Assembly (NCBI GenBank): GCA_001800905.1
Contig: MGWH01000006.1
Location: forward strand, 186,001 to 250,000
DNA: 64,000 bases
Direction: 5' to 3'
From: Flavobacteria bacterium GWA2_35_26
GTDB lineage: Bacteria > Bacteroidota > Bacteroidia > Flavobacteriales > Flavobacteriaceae
The notes below the pieces were generated by a model. It did not search any database. It saw only the letters and a list, made by a program, of their open reading frames with translations, and was not told the DNA's origin. Every line of letters starts with the position of its first letter. Position 1 is the first letter of the stretch. This document shows, in pieces, positions 56,815-64,000 of this stretch. The position numbers were made by a program, and so were the translations under genes.

Positions 56815-56851
56815 ATTCGATTTACGATTTACGATATTCGATTTACGAATT
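56815..56851. repeat. Short direct repeat in the gap before the nucleoside phosphorylase gene
   Basis: ATTCGATTTACGA occurs at 56815-56827 and 56836-56848, with an extra TTTACGA unit at 56828-56834 between them. The rest of the gap is AT-rich. Confidence 0.8.
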
Positions 56852-56872
56852 TTAATTTACACAAAGAACAAA

Positions 56873-57739
56873 ATGATTGCATCATCAGAATTAATATTAA
56901 ATCCAGACGGAAGTGTGTATCACTTGAATCTGAAACCTGAAAATATTGCCCACGATATTATTTTTGTTGGCGATCCAGATCGTGTGGAAAAAATTACGCA
57001 ATTCTTTGACAGCATCGAATTTTCAATTCAAAAAAGAGAATTTAAAACCCAAACAGGAATTTATAAAGGGAAGCGTTTAACCGTACTTTCGACCGGAATT
57101 GGACCCGATAATATCGATATTGTATTGAACGAATTGGACGCCTTAGTCAATATTGATTTAGCAACGCGTCAACCGAATGAGAACTTGACTTCCTTAAACA
57201 TAATTCGCATTGGAACCTCAGGAGCTATCCAAGCGGATATTCCAATTGATAGTTTTGTACTATCGCAATACGGAATTGGTTTAGACAATATGTTGCGTTC
57301 GTATATAGTTGATGAGGTAACCCATAAAGACATTGAAGATGCTTTTATAACACAAACGCAATGGGATGTTCGCAAAGGAAGACCCTATGCCATTGCTTGT
57401 TCGAAAACCCTAGAAAAAAGAATCGAAAGTAGTGAAATGTATAAAGGAATTACTTGCACCATTGGTGGATTTTATGGTCCACAAGGACGTGTTTTGCGAT
57501 TACCTATTCAGGATAGCGATTTGAATCCTAAAATGGATCATTTTCAGTTTAACGGCAACCGCATTACCAATCTCGAAATGGAAACGACTGCTATTTACGG
57601 ACTTTCGGCCTTATTAGGTCATAACGCTTTGTCCTTGAATGCGATAATTGCCAATAGAGCTAACGGCACTTTTAGCGATGATCCTACCCAAGCAGTTGAC
57701 CAATTGATTGCTTACACCTTAGATAAATTAGCACAATAA
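56873..57739 (+). CDS. Nucleoside phosphorylase (uridine phosphorylase-like)
   Basis: A 288-residue PNP/UDP-family phosphorylase that splits nucleosides with phosphate to base and ribose-1-phosphate. Phosphate-binding FVGDPDRVEKI and STGIGPDNIDIVLNEL, IRIGTSGAIQ, and the nucleoside-binding NLEMETTAIYGLSALLGH (Glu-Met-Glu) are present. The family name uridine phosphorylase is a best guess and purine activity is possible. It is followed 7 bp later by the solute-binding-like gene. Confidence 0.88.
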   Translation: MIASSELILNPDGSVYHLNLKPENIAHDIIFVGDPDRVEKITQFFDSIEFSIQKREFKTQTGIYKGKRLTVLSTGIGPDNIDIVLNELDALVNIDLATRQPNENLTSLNIIRIGTSGAIQADIPIDSFVLSQYGIGLDNMLRSYIVDEVTHKDIEDAFITQTQWDVRKGRPYAIACSKTLEKRIESSEMYKGITCTIGGFYGPQGRVLRLPIQDSDLNPKMDHFQFNGNRITNLEMETTAIYGLSALLGHNALSLNAIIANRANGTFSDDPTQAVDQLIAYTLDKLAQ

Positions 57740-57746
57740 TAATTGT

Positions 57747-58595
57747 ATGACTTCCTTAAAGATTGTTGGCGTTCCAGAACATTTTAATTTGCCATGGCAT
57801 CTTTGTCTTGAAAATGACGAATTTGAAAAAGAAAACATCGATTTACAATGGACTGATGTACCGGAAGGAACAGGAAAAATGTGCCAAATGCTTCGCGATG
57901 GAACTGCTGATATTGCAGTTGTTTTAACCGAAGGTATCATCAAAGATATTGTCAATGGAAATCCAAGTAAGATAGTCCAAGTCTATGTAAAATCACCATT
58001 AATATGGGGAATTCACGTGGCAGCACATTCTACATTCCAAACCCTAGCTGATTTAGAAAATACCAAAGTTGCCATATCCCGACAGGGTTCTGGTTCCCAA
58101 TTGATGGCCTATGTCAACGCCAAAAACCAAGGTTGGGACACTAGTAAATTACAATTTGAAATTGTCAACACACTCGAGGGCGGTGTAACTGCTTTAACCC
58201 AAGGAACGGCTGATTATTTTATGTGGGAACATTTTATGACAAAACCACTTGTCGACAAAGGGATTTTCAGACGCTTAGCCGACTGCCCAACTCCTTGGCC
58301 CTGTTTTGTCATTGCTGTACGAGAAGAAGTTTTGTCTAAACAACCTGAGAATATAAAAACGCTTCTTGAAATTATTAATGCCAAAACACAGAACTTCAAA
58401 GATATTCCAAACATTGGAACATGTTTAGCTACTAACTATCATCAAAAAAAGGAAGATATAGAAGAATGGTTATCATTGACCGAATGGACCCAAGAAAAAA
58501 TAGATATAGCACTTATAAATCGGATACAAAATCAACTACAAGAATTAAACATCATTGATTCCAGGAGCGATTCAATTATTTGGAATTCGAAATAG
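57747..58595 (+). CDS. Solute-binding-protein-like (PBP2, Ca3427-type) cytosolic protein
   Basis: A 282-residue protein with a type-2 periplasmic-binding fold: KIVGVPEHFNLPWHLCLEND at the N-terminus, DGTADIAVVLTEGIIKDIV (ligand cleft), LENTKVAISRQGSGSQLMAYVNAK, and LTQGTADYFMWEHFMTKPLVD. It has no signal peptide or lipobox, and no ABC permease or ATPase for it is nearby, so it is probably cytosolic. Related to the THI5/NMT1 and Ca3427 group. With a nucleoside phosphorylase 7 bp upstream, a pyrimidine- or thiamin-related ligand is a reasonable but untested idea. Its 3' end overlaps the opposite-strand gene by 20 bp. Confidence 0.72.
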   Translation: MTSLKIVGVPEHFNLPWHLCLENDEFEKENIDLQWTDVPEGTGKMCQMLRDGTADIAVVLTEGIIKDIVNGNPSKIVQVYVKSPLIWGIHVAAHSTFQTLADLENTKVAISRQGSGSQLMAYVNAKNQGWDTSKLQFEIVNTLEGGVTALTQGTADYFMWEHFMTKPLVDKGIFRRLADCPTPWPCFVIAVREEVLSKQPENIKTLLEIINAKTQNFKDIPNIGTCLATNYHQKKEDIEEWLSLTEWTQEKIDIALINRIQNQLQELNIIDSRSDSIIWNSK

Positions 58596-59715
58596 TATAT
58601 AATTGTCTTCCAAGTTCTGCCAAAAATGGGATTCCAATCTCATCATATTCATAAATACCATCATTGAAAATTTTATTCTTATTGACCAATAACGTAGCCG
58701 TTACCATAAATTCAACTCCGTTTTTCTCATCAATGATATAAGCACAATCAGTAAGCGTTCCATAGGCTTGACCAATTTTATTATATATTTTAATGGAGGT
58801 ATTAATTGTATCGGTAGTGTCTCCAAAAATGAAAAACTTACAATAACTATCATAAAATTCTTTTGCATCAAAACCTTGTTCTCTTGGAAGTTGATACATT
58901 GAAGATAATATAAACTGACGGTCGTGTTCATTTAAATTAAATCGCTCCTTCATTTTAAATTCCTGAGGAAACAAAAGACGTTTAAGTGTAGAATGTAACG
59001 TTTCTAAAGGGTAATAATTTTTGTTAGAAAAATCAAAAGCTCCCTTTACAATACTATCATTTTCTAAATAACCAATTCCTTTTTTGATTGAATTGAGATG
59101 TAATGTTTTTACATTTTTACCCTTCACAGAAGGAAGTTCTGCTATTATATTATCATTTTTATACAAATATATTGTTGAAGTGGTTTTATCATTTGAATTC
59201 TTTGTTGATAAACGGTGATTAACCGAAAACGGCATCAATCCTTTATTTTTCATCTTAGAATTTAGATAATCAAATCCGATAAATTCCAACAAATTATTGG
59301 ATGCATCATTATCACTTAACGCGAAAAGTTTTGAAATTTCTTTTTGGAAATGTAGTGAACTGCCTTTTTTATCGAAGCCAAAATGAATACTATCTGAAGT
59401 TAGATTCATTGAATTTAATTTTTCTACAGCAAGAAGTGCAATTGGCAATTTGACTGTACTTGCCGGATAAAAATAATTTTTGGAATCGACATGATATTGA
59501 TACTCTTTAAATGAAATTTTTCCATTAGAATCCCTATTGATTTGAGTGTAGATAATTTGTAGCTCATGTTCACGTGCATTATCCATGACGACTTTTATTT
59601 TAGGATTTTTGGATTTCAAAACCATTTCTATAGGATTGGCATTTGTTACTTTTTTTGAAACAATACAACTAGAAAATAGTAACGGCACAAATAATAGTAA
59701 GTGTTTAATATTCAT
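58576..59715 (-). CDS. Class A beta-lactamase-fold serine hydrolase, lipoprotein
   Basis: A 379-residue protein with lipobox LLFSSC (Cys17). The penicillin-recognising fold shows the SxxK motif STVK with Ser86 and Lys89 (YPASTVKLPIALL), and SDN at 134-136 (ALSDNDASNN). A KIG element near 335 stands at the KTG position. I cannot find the omega-loop ExxLN of true class A beta-lactamases, so a peptidase or esterase function is at least as likely as resistance. The ATG at 59715 precedes the signal peptide. A longer frame to 59760 overlaps the divergent gene's upstream region. Confidence 0.82.
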   Translation of the reverse strand: MNIKHLLLFVPLLFSSCIVSKKVTNANPIEMVLKSKNPKIKVVMDNAREHELQIIYTQINRDSNGKISFKEYQYHVDSKNYFYPASTVKLPIALLAVEKLNSMNLTSDSIHFGFDKKGSSLHFQKEISKLFALSDNDASNNLLEFIGFDYLNSKMKNKGLMPFSVNHRLSTKNSNDKTTSTIYLYKNDNIIAELPSVKGKNVKTLHLNSIKKGIGYLENDSIVKGAFDFSNKNYYPLETLHSTLKRLLFPQEFKMKERFNLNEHDRQFILSSMYQLPREQGFDAKEFYDSYCKFFIFGDTTDTINTSIKIYNKIGQAYGTLTDCAYIIDEKNGVEFMVTATLLVNKNKIFNDGIYEYDEIGIPFLAELGRQLYTISNSK

Positions 59716-59772
59716 TATCAAATAAGTTATGTATTTGCTGTGGTCTAATAAAACAAACATACTAAATTATTG

Positions 59773-59804
59773 TTTTGCTAAGAAAAATGATAATGGTACA
59801 TTTG
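59773..59804 (+). promoter_or_regulatory. Promoter of the ABC exporter gene
   Basis: TTTTG (59773-59777), 19 bp, then TACATTTG (59797-59804), a full consensus match. The ATG at 59822 is 17 bp further, so an upstream in-frame start at 59729 would lie before the promoter. Confidence 0.72.
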
Positions 59805-59821
59805 ATGTAATTATATACAAT

Positions 59822-61609
59822 ATGCCACGATTCAAAGAAAACGATTTACCAAAATCAAAAATTACCCTAAGCGCACTTCAAAAAGCAACATTAATTTTTC
59901 AATATTCTGGTAAACACCGTTGGAAGTTTTATGTAGGACTCGTTTTTCTTTTGTTTACTGGCGGAACTGCATTAGCTTTCCCAAAACTAATGGGATTGTT
60001 AGTGGATTGTGTCAAAAACAAAGACCTTGATCAAGCCAATTTTATTGCACTTAGTTTAGTATGTATTTTATTTATGCAATCTATTTTTTCGTTTTTTAGA
60101 TTGTCATTGTTTGTCAATTTTACCGAGAATACTTTGGCTAATCTTCGTTTGGCCTTATATAGTAACTTGGTCAAACTTCCCATGTCGTTCTTTTCTCAAA
60201 AGCGTGTTGGCGAATTGAATAGCCGAATAAGCTCCGATATTACACAAATACAAGACACCTTAACTTCAACTATTGCTGAGTTTTTAAGACAATTTATCTT
60301 AATTGTTGGTGGTATTGCATTGTTGGCGACTGAAAGTTTCAAATTGACACTACTAATGCTTTCTGTTGTGCCTTTAGTGGCTGTCGCGGCAGTAATCTTT
60401 GGCCGATTCATTAGAGGATATTCGAAAAAAGTACAAGATAAAGTAGCCGAAAGTCAAGTGATTGTTGAAGAGACCATGCAAGGAATTAGCATAGTAAAAG
60501 CATTTGCAAACGAATGGTATGAAATAGCGAGATATAAAACGCAAATTAAAGAAGTGATAGAGATTGCTATCAAAGGTGGAAAATACCGTGGTTACTTTGC
60601 TTCGTTCATTATCTTTTGCCTTTTTGGCGCTATCGTTGCGGTGGTTTGGTACGGTGTTCAATTGAGTATAGCTGGCGAAATGAGCGTAGGTCAACTCATC
60701 TCTTTTGTTTTGTATTCTACCTTTGTGGGGGCTTCGTTTGGTGGAATTGCCGAATTGTATGCGCAAATTCAAAAAGCAATTGGTGCAACCGAACGTGTTT
60801 TTGAATTATTAGATGAAACTCCGGAAAAAATTGAAGGTACAACTACACATGAGGCCATTGAAAAAATAAAAGGAGATGTTAGTTTCAAAAATGTAGCCTT
60901 TCAATATCCTTCAAGAAAGGAAATGAAAGTATTAAAAGATGTCAGTTTTACTGCTGAATTTGGTCAAAAAATTGCGATTGTAGGACCCAGTGGTGCAGGA
61001 AAATCAACCATTGCATCTTTATTATTGCGATTCTATTCTATAGCTGAAGGAAGTATTAAAATTGACAATAAGAACATTTACGATTACGATTTGGAACAAC
61101 TTCGTGGCAATATGAGTATCGTTCCTCAAGATGTTATTTTATTTGGAGGAACAATCCGTGAAAATATTGCCTACGGAAAACCTAATGCAACCGAAGACGA
61201 AATTTTGGCTGCTGCACAACAAGCCAATGCGTACAATTTTATTGAAAGCTTTCCCGAAAAATTAGATACCATTGTTGGAGAACGCGGAGTAAAATTATCA
61301 GGAGGACAACGACAACGTATTGCCATTGCAAGAGCTTTATTGAAGAATCCAAGTATATTAATCTTAGACGAAGCTACTTCTTCTTTGGATAGCGAAAGTG
61401 AAAAACTAGTTCAAGAAGCGCTGGAAATTTTAATGGAAGGAAGAACGAGTATCATCATTGCGCACCGTTTATCTACCATTCGCTCCGCCGATCAAATCTT
61501 GGTATTGGATCAAGGAGTCATAGCCGAGCAAGGTACTCATCAAGAATTAATTGCTGTAGAAAACGGGATTTATAGAAATTTAAGCAATCTTCAGTTTAGC
61601 AATTCATAA
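59822..61609 (+). CDS. ABC transporter, fused permease and ATPase (MsbA/LmrA-like exporter)
   Basis: A 595-residue half-transporter. The six-helix transmembrane domain (about 25-310) contains the coupling region RVGELNSRISSDITQIQDTL. The nucleotide-binding domain (350-590) has Walker A GPSGAGKST, Q-loop VPQDVILFGGTIRENIAYG, signature LSGGQRQRIAIARALL and Walker B ILILDEATSSLDSES. It probably works as a homodimer exporting lipid or drug-like substrates. Substrate unknown. It ends at a strong terminator shared with the convergent proline dehydrogenase gene. Confidence 0.94.
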   Translation: MPRFKENDLPKSKITLSALQKATLIFQYSGKHRWKFYVGLVFLLFTGGTALAFPKLMGLLVDCVKNKDLDQANFIALSLVCILFMQSIFSFFRLSLFVNFTENTLANLRLALYSNLVKLPMSFFSQKRVGELNSRISSDITQIQDTLTSTIAEFLRQFILIVGGIALLATESFKLTLLMLSVVPLVAVAAVIFGRFIRGYSKKVQDKVAESQVIVEETMQGISIVKAFANEWYEIARYKTQIKEVIEIAIKGGKYRGYFASFIIFCLFGAIVAVVWYGVQLSIAGEMSVGQLISFVLYSTFVGASFGGIAELYAQIQKAIGATERVFELLDETPEKIEGTTTHEAIEKIKGDVSFKNVAFQYPSRKEMKVLKDVSFTAEFGQKIAIVGPSGAGKSTIASLLLRFYSIAEGSIKIDNKNIYDYDLEQLRGNMSIVPQDVILFGGTIRENIAYGKPNATEDEILAAAQQANAYNFIESFPEKLDTIVGERGVKLSGGQRQRIAIARALLKNPSILILDEATSSLDSESEKLVQEALEILMEGRTSIIIAHRLSTIRSADQILVLDQGVIAEQGTHQELIAVENGIYRNLSNLQFSNS

Positions 61610-61610
61610 A

Positions 61611-61640
61611 AAAAACGCCATTCGATTGAATGGCGTTTTT
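61611..61640. terminator. Bidirectional intrinsic terminator
   Basis: A 13-bp perfect stem AAAAACGCCATTC / GAATGGCGTTTTT with a GATT loop, extended by A and T runs. It lies between the convergent ABC exporter and proline dehydrogenase genes. Confidence 0.92.
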
Positions 61641-61647
61641 TTTTAAA

Positions 61648-62817
61648 TTACAAAGCTTTTCTTCTATTTCGTTCTGCTTTTAACATGGACAGTTCCCGAC
61701 TCGTTTGTCCAGCTACCGAAGTATTTTCTTCAGCGCGACGAATTAAATAAGGCATCACATCTTTAACCGGTCCAAACGGTAAATATTTGGCTACATTGAA
61801 TCTATTGGCTGCCAAATTATAACTGATATTATCACTCATTCCATACAATTGTCCGAACCAAATACGTTCGTCATTCGTTTTGATATTTCTTTCTTGCATT
61901 AAATTCATCAATGCATACGAACTTGATTCGTTATGGGTTCCTGCAAAAATTGCCATAGTTTCAAGATGCTCCATCATGTATAAAACGGCTGCGTCATAGT
62001 TTGCATCTGTAGCGTCTTTTGAAGGACAAATGGGTGTTGGGTATCCTTTAGCTTCTGCTCGTGCATTTTCCTTTTCCATGTAAGCCCCACGCACTATTTT
62101 CATTCCGATATAAAAACCTTCTTCCTTGGCTTTTTGGTGCAACTGTTTCAAATAATCCAATCGGTCCAAACGGTACATTTGTAATGTGTTGAAAACAATT
62201 GCCTTTTCTTTATTGTATTTCTGCATCATTTGAGCAACCAAATCATCGGCGGCATCTTGCATCCAACTTTCTTCAGCATCAATTAATAAAGCAACATCTT
62301 TTAACTGGGCTGTTTTACAAACCAAATCAAATCGATCTACCACTCTATCCCACTCGTCTTTTTCTGAATCGGTCAAAGTAGCTTTTGAACCTACTTTTTC
62401 ATACAAATCCAATCGTCCTAAACCAGTAGGTTTAAAAACAGCAAAAGGTATCGCTTGGCGTTCTTTGGCAAATTCAATCGTTTTTAAAGTCATGGCCAAA
62501 GCAGCATCAAATTGTGCTTCTTCTTCTTTTCCTTCTACTGAATAATCTAAAACAGAAGAAACCCCTTTGGTATACATTTTATCGACTACTGACAGGCAAT
62601 CATTCTCATTTACTCCACCACAAAAATGGTCAAATACAGTGGCACGAATTAAGCCATCAACAGGCAAATGGGCTTTAATGGCAAAATTAGTAACAGCCGT
62701 TCCAATTCGAACAAGCGGCTCATTATCAATCATTTTGAATAAAAAATAAGCCCTATCTAACTCCGTGTCACTTTTTAAAGCAAACGCAATTTGTGTATTA
62801 TTGAATATATTTTCCAT
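61648..62817 (-). CDS. Proline dehydrogenase (monofunctional)
   Basis: A 389-residue FAD enzyme oxidising proline to pyrroline-5-carboxylate. The barrel motifs VALLIDAEESWMQDAADDL, MYRLDRLDYLKQLHQKA and GMKIVRGAYMEKENARA are diagnostic, as is the C-terminal YLIRRAEENTSVAGQTSRELSML with substrate-binding Arg residues. It lacks the P5C dehydrogenase domain of PutA, as is usual in Bacteroidetes. A TATATTTG element (62837-62844) lies 20 bp upstream. Confidence 0.95.
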   Translation of the reverse strand: MENIFNNTQIAFALKSDTELDRAYFLFKMIDNEPLVRIGTAVTNFAIKAHLPVDGLIRATVFDHFCGGVNENDCLSVVDKMYTKGVSSVLDYSVEGKEEEAQFDAALAMTLKTIEFAKERQAIPFAVFKPTGLGRLDLYEKVGSKATLTDSEKDEWDRVVDRFDLVCKTAQLKDVALLIDAEESWMQDAADDLVAQMMQKYNKEKAIVFNTLQMYRLDRLDYLKQLHQKAKEEGFYIGMKIVRGAYMEKENARAEAKGYPTPICPSKDATDANYDAAVLYMMEHLETMAIFAGTHNESSSYALMNLMQERNIKTNDERIWFGQLYGMSDNISYNLAANRFNVAKYLPFGPVKDVMPYLIRRAEENTSVAGQTSRELSMLKAERNRRKAL

Positions 62818-62836
62818 TAAATGTTATAATTTTTTA

Positions 62837-62844
62837 CAAATATA
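62837..62844 (-). promoter_or_regulatory. -7 promoter element of the proline dehydrogenase gene
   Basis: The minus strand reads TATATTTG, an exact TAnnTTTG, 20 bp before the ATG. The nearest upstream TTTG (62869-62872) is 24 bp away, slightly beyond the usual spacing. Confidence 0.5.
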
Positions 62845-62909
62845 GAGAGAGTTTTCAATACTATTAATCAAAAAATCCCTTATTTTGCGTTCTCATTTAA
62901 ATCAACACA

Positions 62910-63977
62910 ATGCAAACAATTCAAGCTAACAATTATCCTGTTCATTTCAATGAAAAAGGCTATGAAGCCTTAAATTCTCATTTGAAAGCTACCAAGTATT
63001 CCAATCTGTTTATTATTACAGATAGCAATACAAACGAGTATTGTTTGCATAAATTATTACCTTACATAGAAACGGATTTAACCATTGAAATCATCGAATT
63101 TGAAGCAGGTGAAATCAACAAAAACATAGATACTTGTATCGAAATTTGGAAAGTATTAACTGAATTAGGTGCTGATAGAAAAAGTTTAGTAATCAATCTA
63201 GGCGGTGGTGTCGTGACTGATTTAGGTGGATTTGTTGCTTCTACTTTTAAAAGAGGTGTTGATTTTATCAATATTCCAACTACCCTTCTTTCCATGGTAG
63301 ACGCTTCAGTAGGTGGAAAAACTGGAGTTGATTTAGGAAATCTAAAAAACCAAATTGGTGTGATTAACGTTCCCACAATGGTTTTGATCGATACTCAATA
63401 TCTTGAAACTGTTCCTCAAAATGAATTGCGCTCCGGCCTAGCCGAAATGCTGAAACACGGATTGATATTTGACAAAAACTATTGGGAACAATTTTTAGAC
63501 ATTAGTACTATTGATTTTTCTGATTTAGACCTTTTAATTCATCGCTCAGTTGTGATCAAAAACGAAATCGTAATGCAGGATCCAACAGAAAAGAATATTC
63601 GAAAAGCCTTAAATTTCGGACATACATTAGGTCACGCCATAGAAAGTTATTTTTTAGAAAATGAAAATAAAACCACCCTACTTCATGGCGAAGCCATTGC
63701 TGTAGGAATGATCTTAGAGAGTTTTATTTCTTGGCAAAAGAAATTAATAACTGAAATTGAATACCGTCAGATTAAACTAGCCATCAATGCTATTTATGAG
63801 GCTGTACAAATAGATAAAAATGACCTTCAACCCATTATGGATTTATTAATTCATGATAAGAAAAATGAATTTGGGACTATTCAGTTTGCTTTAATTGATG
63901 GAATTGGGTCCATTAAAATTAATCAATTAGTTGAAAATGAATTGATTCTTAGTGCTTTTGAAGACTATAAATCTTAA
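62910..63977 (+). CDS. aroB: AroB, 3-dehydroquinate synthase
   Basis: A 355-residue NAD- and zinc-dependent enzyme for the second step of the shikimate pathway, converting DAHP to 3-dehydroquinate. Motifs: NLGGGVVTDLGGFVASTFKRG and PTTLLSMVDASVGGKTGVD in the NAD and substrate sites, GLAEMLKHG (zinc Glu), KALNFGHTLGHAIES (zinc His) and LLHGEAIAVGM (zinc His). Length is standard. It is divergent from the proline dehydrogenase gene. Confidence 0.97.
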   Translation: MQTIQANNYPVHFNEKGYEALNSHLKATKYSNLFIITDSNTNEYCLHKLLPYIETDLTIEIIEFEAGEINKNIDTCIEIWKVLTELGADRKSLVINLGGGVVTDLGGFVASTFKRGVDFINIPTTLLSMVDASVGGKTGVDLGNLKNQIGVINVPTMVLIDTQYLETVPQNELRSGLAEMLKHGLIFDKNYWEQFLDISTIDFSDLDLLIHRSVVIKNEIVMQDPTEKNIRKALNFGHTLGHAIESYFLENENKTTLLHGEAIAVGMILESFISWQKKLITEIEYRQIKLAINAIYEAVQIDKNDLQPIMDLLIHDKKNEFGTIQFALIDGIGSIKINQLVENELILSAFEDYKS

Positions 63978-64000
63978 TCATTAATTTACTCAAAAGGATT

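Noticed and set aside
56815..56851. CRISPR remnant
   Set aside because: The repeats are 7-13 bp, with no spacers of CRISPR length and no cas genes in the window.

Overview
The window is about 64 kb of low-GC chromosomal DNA that looks like Flavobacteriaceae, most probably Flavobacterium. Evidence: promoters of the Bacteroidetes form (TTG, 17-23 bp, TAnnTTTG) precede many genes; Shine-Dalgarno sites are nearly absent; families such as DUF3570, DUF4266 and DUF6155-like and lipoproteins of Bacteroidota type are present; intergenic DNA is very AT-rich. I saw no rRNA, tRNA, insertion sequence, prophage or CRISPR array. The gene content reads as core and catabolic chromosome, not a mobile island.

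Layout. 1-4986: a partial cyclic-nucleotide-binding protein, two RNA/DNA helicases and small conserved proteins. 5510-15716 (+): a ten-gene cluster for oxidative glycoside breakdown. It encodes a Tat-exported GMC dehydrogenase with small subunit and cytochrome c, two Gfo/Idh/MocA oxidoreductases, three TIM-barrel isomerases, a DUF1080 (3-keto-glycoside lyase/hydrolase) protein and an MFS importer. A phytanoyl-CoA-dioxygenase-like gene faces it across a bidirectional terminator. 16865-19526 (-): M1 peptidase and PhoD-like phosphatase. 19634-27092 (-): complete hisGDCBHAF(IE) operon with a leader peptide containing four consecutive His codons and a terminator/antiterminator. 27139-28746 (-): PEP carboxykinase.

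28961-41365 (-): ten tightly packed genes, the most unusual part of the window. In transcription order they are secreted thioredoxin, ApbE flavin transferase, DUF4266 lipoprotein, DUF3570 protein, response regulator, histidine kinase, a 1444-residue heavy-metal RND pump fused to a TolC-type outer-membrane factor, its adaptor lipoprotein, a ferritin-like/VIT1 membrane protein and a small DUF2231-like membrane protein. Four 11-bp-phased CTTAAG boxes sit directly upstream of the pump promoter, as expected for an OmpR-family regulator. I infer a metal (iron, manganese or zinc-group) stress and envelope redox module.

41529-64000: an LTA-synthase-like sulfatase, acetyl-CoA synthetase, a leuA-leuB-ilvD-ilvB-ilvN-ilvC operon (-), an alpha-solenoid protein, a 2-oxoglutarate oxygenase, an eIF1-like protein, a nucleoside phosphorylase, a cytosolic solute-binding-like protein, a beta-lactamase-fold lipoprotein, an ABC exporter, proline dehydrogenase and aroB.

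Functional names come from recognising motifs and family resemblance in the translated sequence. No database search was possible.
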